Assembly: GCA_003934925.1 (NCBI GenBank)
Contig: JQIX01000064.1
Location: forward strand, 38,970-102,969
DNA from: Epsilonproteobacteria bacterium (ex Lamellibrachia satsuma)
GTDB taxonomy: Bacteria > Campylobacterota > Campylobacteria > Campylobacterales > Sulfurovaceae
Reading direction: 5' to 3'
Length of the DNA: 64,000 nucleotides
Under the pieces are notes generated by a model. The model was not told where the DNA came from. It searched no databases and worked only from the letters and a program-made list of their open reading frames with translations. Position numbers and translations under genes: made by a program. Of the stretch, positions 9,510 to 20,206 are shown one piece after another. The number at the start of each line of letters is the position of its first letter. The stretch's first letter is position 1.

Positions 9510-10193
9510 ATGTTAGAAATAAAAGAAAAAGCACTTTTCATAGCAGACTCTCATTACCCCCATCATGGTAACGCCTTTTTGGAACTCTTGAAAAAACTGG
9601 AAAGTGGAGAGGTTGAAACTTCCCAACTCTTTTTAATGGGTGATAACTTTGACCTTCTTTTTGGATACAATGACTATATCCAGAGTTTTGTGAAAGAAGC
9701 CATAGAACTGCTTCATAAACTGTCAAAAAAAATAGAGATCCATTACTTTGAGGGGAACCATGATTTTTGCCTAAAAGAGCTTTTTCCCAATATGCAGGTT
9801 TACAGTAGAGAAGAACAACCTGTATTATTTAAATTGGGAGACAAAAAAGTCGCTATCTCTCATGGAGATAAATATGCTACAGGTTTTGCGTATGACCTTT
9901 ACTGCAAGGTATTGAGAAATAAAACCACATTGACACTGCTTAAACCTTTTGAAAAAGCTATTATTGATGATCGTATGAAAAAACTCTCTAAAAAAAATAT
10001 TTGCCATACCTTTCACAGTTTTGAAAAAAGAGTAAAGGAGATACTTAAACATTATAATAATGTTGACCTAGTTATTGAGGGACATTTTCACCAGTCCAGG
10101 ATCATAGGCAGATACATCTCTCTGCCTTCTCAGGCATGTCAGGGGTTGGTCGGTATTATAGAAGAGGGGAAAATGGTGTTCAAAGCACTTTAA
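9510..10193 (+). CDS. Metallophosphoesterase, LpxH-like
   Basis: Calcineurin-like phosphoesterase of 227 residues. The metal-site motifs occur in order: FIADSHYPHHGN (D-x-H, residues 10-21), MGDNFD, FEGNHDF, ISHGDKYA and EGHFHQS. Size and motif spacing resemble UDP-2,3-diacylglucosamine diphosphatases (LpxH), which act in lipid A synthesis at the inner face of the membrane, but the asparagine in GDNFD and weak overall recognition leave the substrate open. The ribosome binding site is unusually strong. The stop codon overlaps the next ATG (TAATG), so translation of the membrane protein downstream is coupled. Confidence 0.75.
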   Translation: MLEIKEKALFIADSHYPHHGNAFLELLKKLESGEVETSQLFLMGDNFDLLFGYNDYIQSFVKEAIELLHKLSKKIEIHYFEGNHDFCLKELFPNMQVYSREEQPVLFKLGDKKVAISHGDKYATGFAYDLYCKVLRNKTTLTLLKPFEKAIIDDRMKKLSKKNICHTFHSFEKRVKEILKHYNNVDLVIEGHFHQSRIIGRYISLPSQACQGLVGIIEEGKMVFKAL

Positions 10194-10615
10194 TGACATA
10201 CTTAACACTTTTTTTTGTTGCTTTTGGAGCAGCTACATTTTTACCGCTTGGCAGCGAAGCACTTTTTCTTTATGATCTTGATCAAAGATACAATTTCTTT
10301 TTACTATGGACATTTGCATCTATAGGTAATACTCTGGGATCTATGATCAATTATTGGCTTGGACTGAAAGGAGAAGAATATCTTGAAAGAAAAGAATACC
10401 TTACTGCACAAAAGATGGAAAAAGCAAAACGATTTTTTAACAGAGCTGGAGGATTTGCACTTCTTTTATCCTGGGCACCTGTTATTGGTGACCCATTGAC
10501 CTTTATAGCAGGAATACTGCAATATAATTTTAAATGGTTTGTATTTATAGTCTTTATAGCTAAGGCAAGCCGTTATGCCGTGATCGGTTTTATTCTGCAA
10601 AATTCATTTTCATAG
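10193..10615 (+). CDS. YqaA-like DedA-superfamily membrane protein
   Basis: Small inner-membrane protein of 140 residues resembling E. coli YqaA (SNARE-associated/DedA superfamily). It shows FLPLGSEALFLY near the N-terminus, the central GSMINYWLGLKGEEY, and SWAPVIGDPLTFIAGILQ, typical of the re-entrant-loop helices of this group. The start is the ATG overlapping the upstream stop. An earlier in-frame ATG at 10136 would run inside the phosphoesterase gene and add 19 residues unlike the family. Transport or lipid-scrambling roles are suggested for relatives; the substrate here is unknown. Confidence 0.75.
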   Translation: MTYLTLFFVAFGAATFLPLGSEALFLYDLDQRYNFFLLWTFASIGNTLGSMINYWLGLKGEEYLERKEYLTAQKMEKAKRFFNRAGGFALLLSWAPVIGDPLTFIAGILQYNFKWFVFIVFIAKASRYAVIGFILQNSFS

Positions 10616-10630
10616 CAGGATTTTTTAGGC

Positions 10631-10636
10631 TATAAT
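10631..10636 (+). promoter_or_regulatory. -10 element for the 223-residue membrane protein
   Basis: TATAAT in the context GGCTATAATTATT, 27 bases before the GTG start that follows an AGGAGG ribosome binding site. Confidence 0.45.
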
Positions 10637-10663
10637 TATTGATTAAAAAAAGGAGGTGTTTTC

Positions 10664-11335
10664 GTGGATCATGGAAATATGCAAAAAGGGAATATCCCGG
10701 AATATGATTTTGATATAATAGAGATGATAAAAGAGGGCTTTCATCGTATAGAAGGTGTGAAACAGCCTTTTGTGATCGCGTTTCTTATCTATATAGCAGT
10801 TGCTGTTGTCACACAGACTTTTTTAAGTTTTTTCTTTCCTTCACCACCGCCTCCATCTGATCCGAACCTGCTTAACCAGCAGATCGTTACTATTTTGAGC
10901 TATCCTGTACTTATGCCGCTCATGGCCGGTATCATAATGCTTGCAGTAAATTACTCACGCGGTGAGAGGCTTGATCCTAAATCTATTTTCAATTATTATC
11001 ATCTTGTAGGCAAATTATCATTGGCTGCTATTCTTATCTATATTTTAACGGTCATAGGTTTTATACTCTTTGTTCTTCCCGGTATTTATCTTACTGTTGC
11101 CTATATATTCGTAGTTCCCCTCATCGTAGATAAGAATTTGGAAGTATGGGATGCAATGGAACTTTCAAGAAAAGTCGTGACGAAGAACTGGTTTAAAATC
11201 TTTGGATTGATACTGCTTTTGGCTCTTATATTCGTTCTGGGTATACTCTCTTTTGGTATTGGGCTTATCTGGGCTATTCCGTTGACGTTCGTGACACTAT
11301 ATGGCCTGTTATATCCAATGATCTTTGATAGATAA
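10664..11335 (+). CDS. Uncharacterised multi-spanning membrane protein
   Basis: No function recognised. A short acidic cytoplasmic N-terminus is followed by about five or six hydrophobic segments (roughly residues 38-58, 73-95, 115-140, 142-162 and 175-215). A proline-rich loop, FPSPPPPSDPN, lies after the first segment. The stretch VAYIFVVPLIVDKNLEVWDA then ELSRKVVTKNWFK resembles the integral-membrane repeats of YciC/DUF975-like proteins. The start is GTG with a perfect AAAGGAGGT ribosome binding site seven bases away. It is convergent with tgt. Confidence 0.7.
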   Translation: MDHGNMQKGNIPEYDFDIIEMIKEGFHRIEGVKQPFVIAFLIYIAVAVVTQTFLSFFFPSPPPPSDPNLLNQQIVTILSYPVLMPLMAGIIMLAVNYSRGERLDPKSIFNYYHLVGKLSLAAILIYILTVIGFILFVLPGIYLTVAYIFVVPLIVDKNLEVWDAMELSRKVVTKNWFKIFGLILLLALIFVLGILSFGIGLIWAIPLTFVTLYGLLYPMIFDR

Positions 11336-11357
11336 AATACAAAAATCAGCCCTTATA

Positions 11358-12515
<1,158 letters not shown>

Positions 12516-12544
12516 TTATACCCAAAAACACTATAGGGTCCATA

Positions 12545-13975
12545 TTGAAGAACATACTTATTCTTGCCGATGGCAGCATCGCTAAACATTTTATAGCATG
12601 GATCAGCAGAAAAAGGGTGGCTGAGAATAAATACTATGTAGTATCTTACAAAGAAGAGGTAATACCGGAAAATATAGGTCATAATATCTCTTTGATCCAC
12701 GCTGACCCTACCAGTTTCTCTAAACTGAAACATATCATGGATGATGTGAAATACTCAAATGTTTTTGTAGTTATGGAAAATTTCGCAGATGCTGACTATT
12801 CACTTAAAAATATAAGTCTTATTGATGAGAAGATCAGGGTTGTTCTTGTAAATCAATGGGATGATGTTGAGATAGGGCATGATCTTGAAAATGTAACCAT
12901 TCTTTACAGAGATGAACTGATGGCAGCACACTTATATGATAATCTTCCAAATGTACCTGTAGTTGCCCAGAACGTCGGGCTGGGACAAGGGGAGATCATG
13001 GAGATCCATGTACCTTTCGGAAGCTCTTATGCCTATAGGCATGTAGGCTCCATTTTGCAGCGTAAATGGAAGATAGCTGCAGTTTACCGTAATGAAAAAC
13101 AGATCATCCCGACCAATGCGACCATGATCCGTCCTAATGATACGCTGCTTGTCCTGGGCAAACCTATTGTACTCGACGGTGTGTATAAGACCATTAACAA
13201 AAGAATGGGATTGTTCCCTGAACCATTTGGAAAAGATCTCTATTTGCTATTGGATTTCAGGCATGATCAGGAAAATGCGATGCTCTATCTTAAAGAGAGT
13301 ATCTATCTTTTGGAAAAACTTGAAGAAAAATCACTTTATATTCGGGTGCTTTATCCAAATAATTTCGCACTTATAGAAGAGATAAAAGCTTTTGAGTCAG
13401 AAAATGTAACGCTTTCCATCTGCTATGAGGAAGATGATATCAAAACACTGATAGAGTATGATATCCATCAGCATGATATCGGCCTTGTACTCAACAGTAT
13501 CGAGACATTTGAAACAGATGATCTTAAAGAGATATTATATGATCTCAGAAAACTGGTCTATCTTTTTGGGGACAACCTACTTTATAATATAAAGGAGTGT
13601 GTGATCCTTATGAGTGAAAATGAAAAGATGGAATCCATCTCTTCGACGGCATTTGATATTTCAGAATCACTTGATCTTAAACTGAGCCTTTGTGATTTTG
13701 ATCCTGAAGGGGACTTTGAGAGCAAAAAAATGGTCATAGAACACTATGAGACACTGACACATATCTTTAACATGGATATAAATATTGAACAAAAAGTTGC
13801 AAATCCTATCCGTGAGATCTCGGCTATGCAAGATATATTACAAATCGCACCTTTCGAAAAAGAACTCAACACGGATAACATCATGAAGCTTGTTTCAACT
13901 AAAGTACAGGATTTCCTTCTTACTACAAAAAGGCAGCCCAAATTATTGGTCCCTTTTGCTTTAAGTGAGGGGTAA
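12545..13975 (+). CDS. TrkA-like nucleotide-binding protein, COG3400 family
   Basis: Cytoplasmic protein of 476 residues. The N-terminus (KNILILADGSIAKHF) opens a Rossmann-like TrkA-N/RCK domain. Residues about 150-220 form an RCK-C domain (QGEIMEIHVPFGSSYAYRH to PNDTLLVLGKP), the ligand-binding module of potassium channel and transporter regulators. A C-terminal half of about 250 residues is specific to the family. The start is TTG, with AGGG nine bases before it; an earlier ATG at 12482 would overlap tgt. Potassium-linked regulation is inferred from domains only, since no transporter gene adjoins it. Confidence 0.75.
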   Translation: MKNILILADGSIAKHFIAWISRKRVAENKYYVVSYKEEVIPENIGHNISLIHADPTSFSKLKHIMDDVKYSNVFVVMENFADADYSLKNISLIDEKIRVVLVNQWDDVEIGHDLENVTILYRDELMAAHLYDNLPNVPVVAQNVGLGQGEIMEIHVPFGSSYAYRHVGSILQRKWKIAAVYRNEKQIIPTNATMIRPNDTLLVLGKPIVLDGVYKTINKRMGLFPEPFGKDLYLLLDFRHDQENAMLYLKESIYLLEKLEEKSLYIRVLYPNNFALIEEIKAFESENVTLSICYEEDDIKTLIEYDIHQHDIGLVLNSIETFETDDLKEILYDLRKLVYLFGDNLLYNIKECVILMSENEKMESISSTAFDISESLDLKLSLCDFDPEGDFESKKMVIEHYETLTHIFNMDINIEQKVANPIREISAMQDILQIAPFEKELNTDNIMKLVSTKVQDFLLTTKRQPKLLVPFALSEG

Positions 13976-14040
13976 TAGGGGATTAAGGGCATTTAAGATA
14001 AAATAAAGGGAATATAATATCCAGTACAAGGTTTCCTCAA

Positions 14041-15090
14041 ATGATCGTCCCTATTGAACTAGCACAGACTCAAAGTATCACGTACAATATCACTATTGAC
14101 GAACTTCCTGATCTTACATTTGATACCAAAGTGGTAGTAGTAACAAATCCGACAGTAGCAGGTTTTCATCTTGATACGCTTTTACAAAAAATAAGTGCAA
14201 GAGAACTTCATGTAATAACCATACCCGATGGTGAAAAGTATAAGACGCTTGAAACAGTGGAAAATATTCTCAATGAATGTTTTGAATATAAGCTTGACAG
14301 GAAGTCCCTGCTTATTGCTTTTGGCGGAGGGGTCATAGGCGACATGACCGGGTTCACAGCAAGTCTTTACCAAAGAGGGATAGATTTTATACAGATCCCT
14401 ACCACACTGCTTAGCCAGGTGGATGCGAGTGTCGGCGGTAAAACAGGTGTCAATAATAAATATGGAAAAAATCTTATCGGTGCATTCTATCAGCCAAAAG
14501 CGGTCTATATAGATCCAAAATTCTTGGAGACACTTCCTTCTCGTGAATTTGCTGCAGGGGTGGCAGAAATAGTGAAAATGGCTGTGATGTTCGACAAGGC
14601 GTTTTTTACTTTCCTGCAAATATCCGATCTTTCTGATGAAGCAGTACTCAGGGTTGCCATACGAAAAAGTGTAGAACTCAAGGCCTGGGTTGTCAATCAG
14701 GATGAAAAAGAAGCGGGGATAAGAGCTGTACTGAATTATGGACACACTTTCGGTCATGTCGTTGAAAATGAAACGAACTATACGACTTACCTTCATGGGG
14801 AAGCCGTAGCTATAGGAATGGTTATGGCAAATGCATTAGCCGTAGAGCTTGGATTACTTACTGAGGAAGAGGCGCAAAGCATTAAAACACTTTTAAAAAA
14901 ATCATCACTGCCTGCTGAATATGTCATTCATGATATCGATGATTTCTATGAGCACTTTTTTCTTGACAAAAAGAGTGCGAACAACACTATTAAGTTCATT
15001 TTGCCTCAAGGAATAGGAAATTATAAAATGATTTCCGATATAGATGAAAGTATCGTTAAGAAAGTACTTCGCCAATTTGGAGAGTTCTGA
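14041..15090 (+). CDS. aroB: 3-dehydroquinate synthase
   Basis: Second step of the shikimate pathway: NAD- and zinc-dependent cyclisation of DAHP. The 349 residues have the NAD-binding segment [36 protein letters not shown], zinc ligands in [21 protein letters not shown] and [10 protein letters not shown]. It opens an overlapping five-gene run; its TGA shares the A of the next ATG. Confidence 0.95.
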   Translation: MIVPIELAQTQSITYNITIDELPDLTFDTKVVVVTNPTVAGFHLDTLLQKISARELHVITIPDGEKYKTLETVENILNECFEYKLDRKSLLIAFGGGVIGDMTGFTASLYQRGIDFIQIPTTLLSQVDASVGGKTGVNNKYGKNLIGAFYQPKAVYIDPKFLETLPSREFAAGVAEIVKMAVMFDKAFFTFLQISDLSDEAVLRVAIRKSVELKAWVVNQDEKEAGIRAVLNYGHTFGHVVENETNYTTYLHGEAVAIGMVMANALAVELGLLTEEEAQSIKTLLKKSSLPAEYVIHDIDDFYEHFFLDKKSANNTIKFILPQGIGNYKMISDIDESIVKKVLRQFGEF

Positions 15091-16742
15091 TGATAAAGAT
15101 CCTTCTATTTGCAATTTCACTTTTTTTTACTTCAAGTGTTTTTGCTGTTCCTGTTATGGAGAACAATCGTACTATAGCGGCTGAAAAAGAAGGCAACCTT
15201 TCTCTTCCTCTTAACAATACCCAAACACTCCTGCTGCAAAAAAAGAAACTGGATAATGAACTTAAAGAAAATAATATCTGGTCAAAGATCTATAGTAATT
15301 ATCATACATACAAAGAACTTAAAAAACAGCAAGAGAAACTGGATGATCAGATCACTATATTGGATAATAAATATAAACGTACTGAAAAAGAAAATGAAGC
15401 GTTTGAAAAACTGAAAAATAAAAAATCCATACTTGAAGGAAAACTTCAATTACTTCAGGAATATGAAAAAAATCCTTTCGAAAAGTTCCTTACCCCACCT
15501 TCCGTTGAAAAGGTGCCCTCTGTGGAAAACCCTATTGCCGTTATCTCTGCACTTTCATATCAGGAGAAGCTAAAGTCAGATCAAAAAGAATATGATGAAA
15601 GATATCAATCTATTCAACATGTGATGGAAAAGCTCAAAGAGAAGCAAACCATACTTCAGAAACTGCTTCTTTCCGATTCTGACAATGCAGTATACGGTAC
15701 TGAGCTACTGGACACCCAGGAGCAGATAAAAACATTTACACCCGTAGTGGAAATCTTTAAAACAACACAAAATGTTTATACAAAAAAGATAGATGAGATC
15801 AAACTTAATCTTCAGGCTGATATAAAAAGAGAAGTGGAAAAAGCCATTATGATCGGTGTGATCATTCTCTTTTTTATTATTTTTATCTTATCGGTTAAGT
15901 ATCTTGTTCGTCGCTATATGTCAGACAATGAACGTTTTTATACGATCAACAAAGCACTGAATATCACTTTTTTTACACTGCTGCTATTGACTCTGCTGTT
16001 TGCCTATATTGAGAATGTAAGCTATCTTGTGACTATTCTTGGATTTGCATCTGCCGGTATCGCTATTGCGATGAAAGACTGGTTCATGTCTCTTATGGGC
16101 TGGTTCGTTATCATCATCGGTGGAGCGATCCATGTGGGGGACAGAGTGAAATTTGTACGCGGAAATGTAGAATACGTGGGAGATATCGTAGATATTTCAT
16201 TGCTCCGTATGACCATACAGGAAGATATCACACTGACTACCTATATGCATAACAGAAGAGCAGGGCGTATTATTTTTGTACCGAATAATTTCATCTTTAC
16301 CGATATGGTCGCCAATTATTCTCATGCCGGGCTTAAGACAGTGTGGGATGGTATAGACATTATGATCACCTTTGATTCAAATGTCAGTAAAGCAAGTTCT
16401 ATTGCAAAAGAGATAACGAAGAAGTATTCAAAAGGGTATACAGAAATTACAAGGAAACAGCTGAATAAACTGAGAAGTCAGTACAGCATGAAAAATACCA
16501 ATGTCGAACCGCGTATTTATACTTTTATAGAACCTTATGGTATAAAGATCTCTGCATGGTACCATACCAATGCCTATGCTACATTGACACTCAGAAGTAC
16601 TATTTCTGTAGAGATCATTGAGCGTCTTCAGGCAGAAGATGACATTACGCTTGCATTCCCTACACAGTCTATCTATCTCGATAAAGATGTACGTAAACCG
16701 CCTGTGGAATCAGAAAATCTCTTTTCCGGGAATGACGCATAG
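15090..16742 (+). CDS. Mechanosensitive channel, MscS family
   Basis: Inner-membrane tension-gated channel of 550 residues. A signal peptide (residues 1-19, ending VFA) precedes a long periplasmic coiled-coil region (about 50-245, rich in K and E). Three membrane segments follow at about 253-273, 288-308 and 310-350. The last is the MscS pore helix (LGFASAGIAIAMKDW), followed by the beta domain (GDRVKFVRGNVEYVGDIVDI). It overlaps aroB by one base and mtaB by one base, so it is co-translated with a shikimate and a tRNA gene. H. pylori and C. jejuni, as I recall, keep this order. Confidence 0.9.
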   Translation: MIKILLFAISLFFTSSVFAVPVMENNRTIAAEKEGNLSLPLNNTQTLLLQKKKLDNELKENNIWSKIYSNYHTYKELKKQQEKLDDQITILDNKYKRTEKENEAFEKLKNKKSILEGKLQLLQEYEKNPFEKFLTPPSVEKVPSVENPIAVISALSYQEKLKSDQKEYDERYQSIQHVMEKLKEKQTILQKLLLSDSDNAVYGTELLDTQEQIKTFTPVVEIFKTTQNVYTKKIDEIKLNLQADIKREVEKAIMIGVIILFFIIFILSVKYLVRRYMSDNERFYTINKALNITFFTLLLLTLLFAYIENVSYLVTILGFASAGIAIAMKDWFMSLMGWFVIIIGGAIHVGDRVKFVRGNVEYVGDIVDISLLRMTIQEDITLTTYMHNRRAGRIIFVPNNFIFTDMVANYSHAGLKTVWDGIDIMITFDSNVSKASSIAKEITKKYSKGYTEITRKQLNKLRSQYSMKNTNVEPRIYTFIEPYGIKISAWYHTNAYATLTLRSTISVEIIERLQAEDDITLAFPTQSIYLDKDVRKPPVESENLFSGNDA

Positions 16743-17989
16743 TGAAGAAGGTATATTTTAAAACTTTTGGGTGCAGGACCAACCAGTTCGATACCCAGGT
16801 CATGATGTCCAAATTGCGTGAATTTGAACTGAGTGAAGATGAACTGAAAAGCGATATCATTGTTGTGAACTCCTGTACGGTCACCAACGGGGCTGATTCC
16901 TCCGTACGTAACTATATTTCTTCCATGAAACGTAAGAATCCTAATGCAAAGGTTATTTTGGCAGGTTGTGGATCACATTCCAAAGGAGAGATCCTTTTTG
17001 AAGATAAAAAGGTCTTTGGCGTCATGGGCCATTCCGAAAAAGAAAAGATCAATGAGATACTGAAGATAGAGGAGCCTTTTTATCAGATAGGGGATCTTAA
17101 GCATATCGATTCTACTATTGTTGAAAAATTTGTGGGTAAAAGCAGAGCATTTATCAAGATACAGGAAGGGTGTGATTTCAGATGTTCTTACTGCATCATC
17201 CCTGCGGTGCGTGGAGATGCCCGTTCCCATAGGGAAGAGACTATCCTGGAACAGATCAGAAAACTTGCAGCCAACGGTTTTGGAGAGTTCATTCTTACCG
17301 GAACCAATGTCGGTTCTTACGGACAGGATCATAATACCTCTATGGCGCAACTGCTTAAAAAAATAAGTTATATCCGGGGAGTAAGGCGCATACGTATAGG
17401 GAGTTTGGAGCCTATACAGATAGATGATGAGTTCATGGAGTTGCTGAGTGAGCCCTGGATGGCGAAACATTTGCATATTGCGCTGCAGCACACCAGTGAC
17501 AAGATGCTTGAACTCATGAACAGGCGGAATAGTTTTAATACAGATATGGAACTGTTTAATAAGATAGCCGACAGGGGTTATGCATTGGGAACGGACTACA
17601 TCGTAGGGCACCCCGGAGAAGATGAAAAAGAATGGGCTGAAGCTATAACCCGTGTCAAAGAGCTTCCGCTTACACATGTACATGCTTTTTCCTATTCAAA
17701 ACGCGATAACACGGTTTCGGCTACAATGAAACCTGAAATAAAAGGGAATATTGCCAAAGAACGTCATCATGAACTGACAGAGCTTGTGAAAGCAAAAAAC
17801 TTTGCTTTTAGACGGGAACATACAGAAGGTTTGGAAGTTCTTCTTGAAAAAGGCAAAAATGGTATCTATCATGGTTTTGATCAGTACTTTAACAAGGTAG
17901 AAGTAAAAAGTGAAGAGGATCTCAGTTCTAACTGGGTTTTACTCAACAATGTGGAGGTTACCGGTGAAGGAAACAAAGCTGAACTTTAA
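16742..17989 (+). CDS. mtaB: tRNA t6A37 methylthiotransferase (MtaB-like)
   Basis: Radical-SAM methylthiotransferase of 415 residues that converts t6A37 to ms2t6A in ANN-decoding tRNAs. The N-terminal cluster-binding domain has VYFKTFGCRTNQFDTQ and cysteines in VVNSCTVTN and LAGCGSH. The radical-SAM cluster motif is EGCDFRCSYCIIP (about residues 142-154). A TRAM-like tail ends the protein. The MtaB rather than MiaB subgroup is chosen from the CRTNQ motif and length. The start GTG overlaps the mscS stop (TAGTG). Confidence 0.85.
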   Translation: MKKVYFKTFGCRTNQFDTQVMMSKLREFELSEDELKSDIIVVNSCTVTNGADSSVRNYISSMKRKNPNAKVILAGCGSHSKGEILFEDKKVFGVMGHSEKEKINEILKIEEPFYQIGDLKHIDSTIVEKFVGKSRAFIKIQEGCDFRCSYCIIPAVRGDARSHREETILEQIRKLAANGFGEFILTGTNVGSYGQDHNTSMAQLLKKISYIRGVRRIRIGSLEPIQIDDEFMELLSEPWMAKHLHIALQHTSDKMLELMNRRNSFNTDMELFNKIADRGYALGTDYIVGHPGEDEKEWAEAITRVKELPLTHVHAFSYSKRDNTVSATMKPEIKGNIAKERHHELTELVKAKNFAFRREHTEGLEVLLEKGKNGIYHGFDQYFNKVEVKSEEDLSSNWVLLNNVEVTGEGNKAEL

Positions 17990-19637
17990 GTCTAAAATTC
18001 TTAATAATAAAAATATCAAAATCATTATCATACTGCTTGCGGTCTTAGTCGGACTACTTGTATTTGCGCTACTTCGCGACACAGACAAACTCATCACCCA
18101 TACACAGGCAAACAGACTTTTTACAAAAGATAAGATCCAAAAAGTGATCGTAGATGGAGAATATATCCGTCTTCATACGAGTAGTGGAAATTACAAAGTG
18201 TATAAAGATGCTATTAACAAAACAGCCTTTTTTACCAAATATCCTGTCGAAGTAAAAGAAAAAAGTGACTCTTGGTATGATATTTTATCACTGCTTATCG
18301 TGATCGGTGCTTTTTGGTTCTTATTTAGATTTATGAAACAAAGCAGATTACAGCAGCTCAAACAGATAAGGGCTTCGAAGGTAGATGAAACAGCCGCCGG
18401 TGAACCTGTACAGGCACTCAGATCCAATATACGTTTTTCTGATGTAGCAGGTATTAAAGATGTCAAGGAAGAACTTGAAGAGATCATTGATTTTCTGAGA
18501 GAACCACAGAAATATCGTGACCTGGATATCCGTTTACCAAAAGGTGTTCTGCTTGTAGGCCCTCCGGGAGTAGGTAAAACACTTATTTCCAAGGCTGTTG
18601 CAGGAGAAGCCGGTGTACCTTTCTTTTATCAGAGTGGGGCTTCTTTTGTGCATATCTATGTAGGTATGGGGGCAAAAAGGGTGAGTGAACTCTTTAAAAA
18701 GGCAAAGCAAATGGCTCCCAGCATCATCTTTATTGATGAGATCGATGCTGTGGGAAAAAGCCGTGGAGAGTTCAGAAATGATGAAAGGGAAGCGACACTA
18801 AACCAGCTGCTTACAGAGATGGATGGTTTTGAGGAGAGTTCAGGGGTCATTGTCATCGGTGCGACGAACAAGATAGATGTACTAGATGAAGCCCTGCTCA
18901 GAGCAGGGCGTTTTGACAGACGTATCCATATTTCGCTGCCGGATCTTGAAGAGAGGATAAAAACACTTGAACTCTATCTTGCACACAAACCTAACAATGT
19001 AGATATTAAGCATGTGGCACGTATGACGGTCGGGTTTAACTCTGCAGCACTGGACACGCTTACAAATGAAGCAGCCATTTATGCTATGAGGGAAGGGCGT
19101 AGTATGGTTGAGACCGATGATTTTGAAACGGTCAAAGAAAAGGTACTTCTGGGTAAACGAAAGATACTCAGTTTTACAGAAGAAGAGCGTGAGATACAGT
19201 CTGTGTACCAGGGCGCCAAAGCGCTCATTGCTACATGGCTTGATATCGAGTTTGAAAAGATCGGTATCGTTACGACAAGGCTTTTGGAACAGGACCATGA
19301 GATCCTTTCCAAAAGCCAGATACTGAACCGTATCAAAGTTTATCTGGCAGGGAGTACTGCCACCCAGCAAGTCTATCATGAGCAGTTTACCAATGCAAGC
19401 AGTGACATTGCCCAGGCAAAACATCTTGCGCAGAGGCTGATCTATGACTATGCTATGGGTGAACATTTTACGGTAGATCCTATGGAAGAGGAGAAACTGT
19501 TGCAGGAAGCCCGTGAAGAGGTTAGCTCTCTTTTGGAAAAGCTGCATGAAGCACAAAGTAAGATAGCCAAGCATCTCCTGCTTCATGAGAATATCAGCAA
19601 CGAAGAAACCCGGAAGATCATACGTGAAATATTTTAA
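17964..19637 (+). CDS. FtsH-like membrane AAA ATPase lacking the protease motif
   Basis: A 557-residue paralogue of FtsH: membrane segments near residues 19-37 and 93-113, then a complete AAA module with Walker A (GPPGVGKT), Walker B (IIFIDEIDA) and second region of homology (LLRAGRFDRRI). In the peptidase-like domain the HEXXH zinc site is replaced by YQGAK (about residue 415), although the rest of the domain and the Asp of NASSDIAQAK remain. It should unfold or remodel substrates but not cleave them. GTG at 17964 is chosen because GGAGG lies seven bases upstream; it overlaps mtaB by 26 bases. As I recall, the C. jejuni Mba/Cj1005 and H. pylori HP0286 proteins occupy the same place. Confidence 0.88.
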   Translation: MKETKLNFKSKILNNKNIKIIIILLAVLVGLLVFALLRDTDKLITHTQANRLFTKDKIQKVIVDGEYIRLHTSSGNYKVYKDAINKTAFFTKYPVEVKEKSDSWYDILSLLIVIGAFWFLFRFMKQSRLQQLKQIRASKVDETAAGEPVQALRSNIRFSDVAGIKDVKEELEEIIDFLREPQKYRDLDIRLPKGVLLVGPPGVGKTLISKAVAGEAGVPFFYQSGASFVHIYVGMGAKRVSELFKKAKQMAPSIIFIDEIDAVGKSRGEFRNDEREATLNQLLTEMDGFEESSGVIVIGATNKIDVLDEALLRAGRFDRRIHISLPDLEERIKTLELYLAHKPNNVDIKHVARMTVGFNSAALDTLTNEAAIYAMREGRSMVETDDFETVKEKVLLGKRKILSFTEEEREIQSVYQGAKALIATWLDIEFEKIGIVTTRLLEQDHEILSKSQILNRIKVYLAGSTATQQVYHEQFTNASSDIAQAKHLAQRLIYDYAMGEHFTVDPMEEEKLLQEAREEVSSLLEKLHEAQSKIAKHLLLHENISNEETRKIIREIF

Positions 19638-20145
19638 CGGTTTCTCTCTTCAGCATGAAGAATTGCTCTTTTCCGACTACTTAATAAAGAGTGATCTTTG
19701 TGTGGCAGGATTCAGTTACGGTGCCCAAAAAGCCTTTGAATATGCCTATGAAAATAAAGAACGCATAGATAGGCTCATTCTTCTCTCTCCTGCATTTTTT
19801 CAGACACAAAAACCGAGTTTCATTCGTACGCAGTTACGCTATTTTCAAGCAGGACAGGAAGCCTATGTCAAACAGTTTCTTGCCAATGTGACTTACCCGT
19901 CAACAATAGATTTATCGGATTATCTAAAAGTAGGTACAAAAGAAGAGCTTGAAATGCTTTTAAATTATAAGTGGGATGAATACAAGATCCGGAAAGTACT
20001 TGAGAGAGGTACGACCATAGAAGTATTTTTAGGTGCTGAAGACAAAATTATAGATGCACAAAAGGCTTTTGATTTTTTTGCCCCTTTAACAACAACTTAC
20101 TTTGTGAAGGGGGTGGGACATGTATTAAAGGGGAGTGTTTCCTAA
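19624..20145 (+). CDS. bioV: Pimeloyl-ACP methyl ester esterase BioV
   Basis: Alpha/beta hydrolase of 173 residues that frees pimeloyl-ACP from its methyl ester in biotin synthesis, the Helicobacter-type replacement for BioH. The start VKYFNGFSLQHEELLF and nucleophile elbow AGFSYGAQKAFEYAY (Ser about 36), IEVFLGAEDKIIDAQKAFDF and the catalytic His in VKGVGHVL match what I recall of H. pylori BioV. The GTG start lies inside the end of the upstream ATPase gene (14-base overlap); a longer reading frame starting at 19585 lacks family similarity in the added part. The biotin product is needed by the OadA protein of this window. Confidence 0.82.
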   Translation: MKYFNGFSLQHEELLFSDYLIKSDLCVAGFSYGAQKAFEYAYENKERIDRLILLSPAFFQTQKPSFIRTQLRYFQAGQEAYVKQFLANVTYPSTIDLSDYLKVGTKEELEMLLNYKWDEYKIRKVLERGTTIEVFLGAEDKIIDAQKAFDFFAPLTTTYFVKGVGHVLKGSVS

Positions 20146-20206
20146 ATCTTTTCTTGTACCGCTTCCTGTGCTCTCCTTCTCCCATATCTTTTTATATGGA
20201 GAAAGA

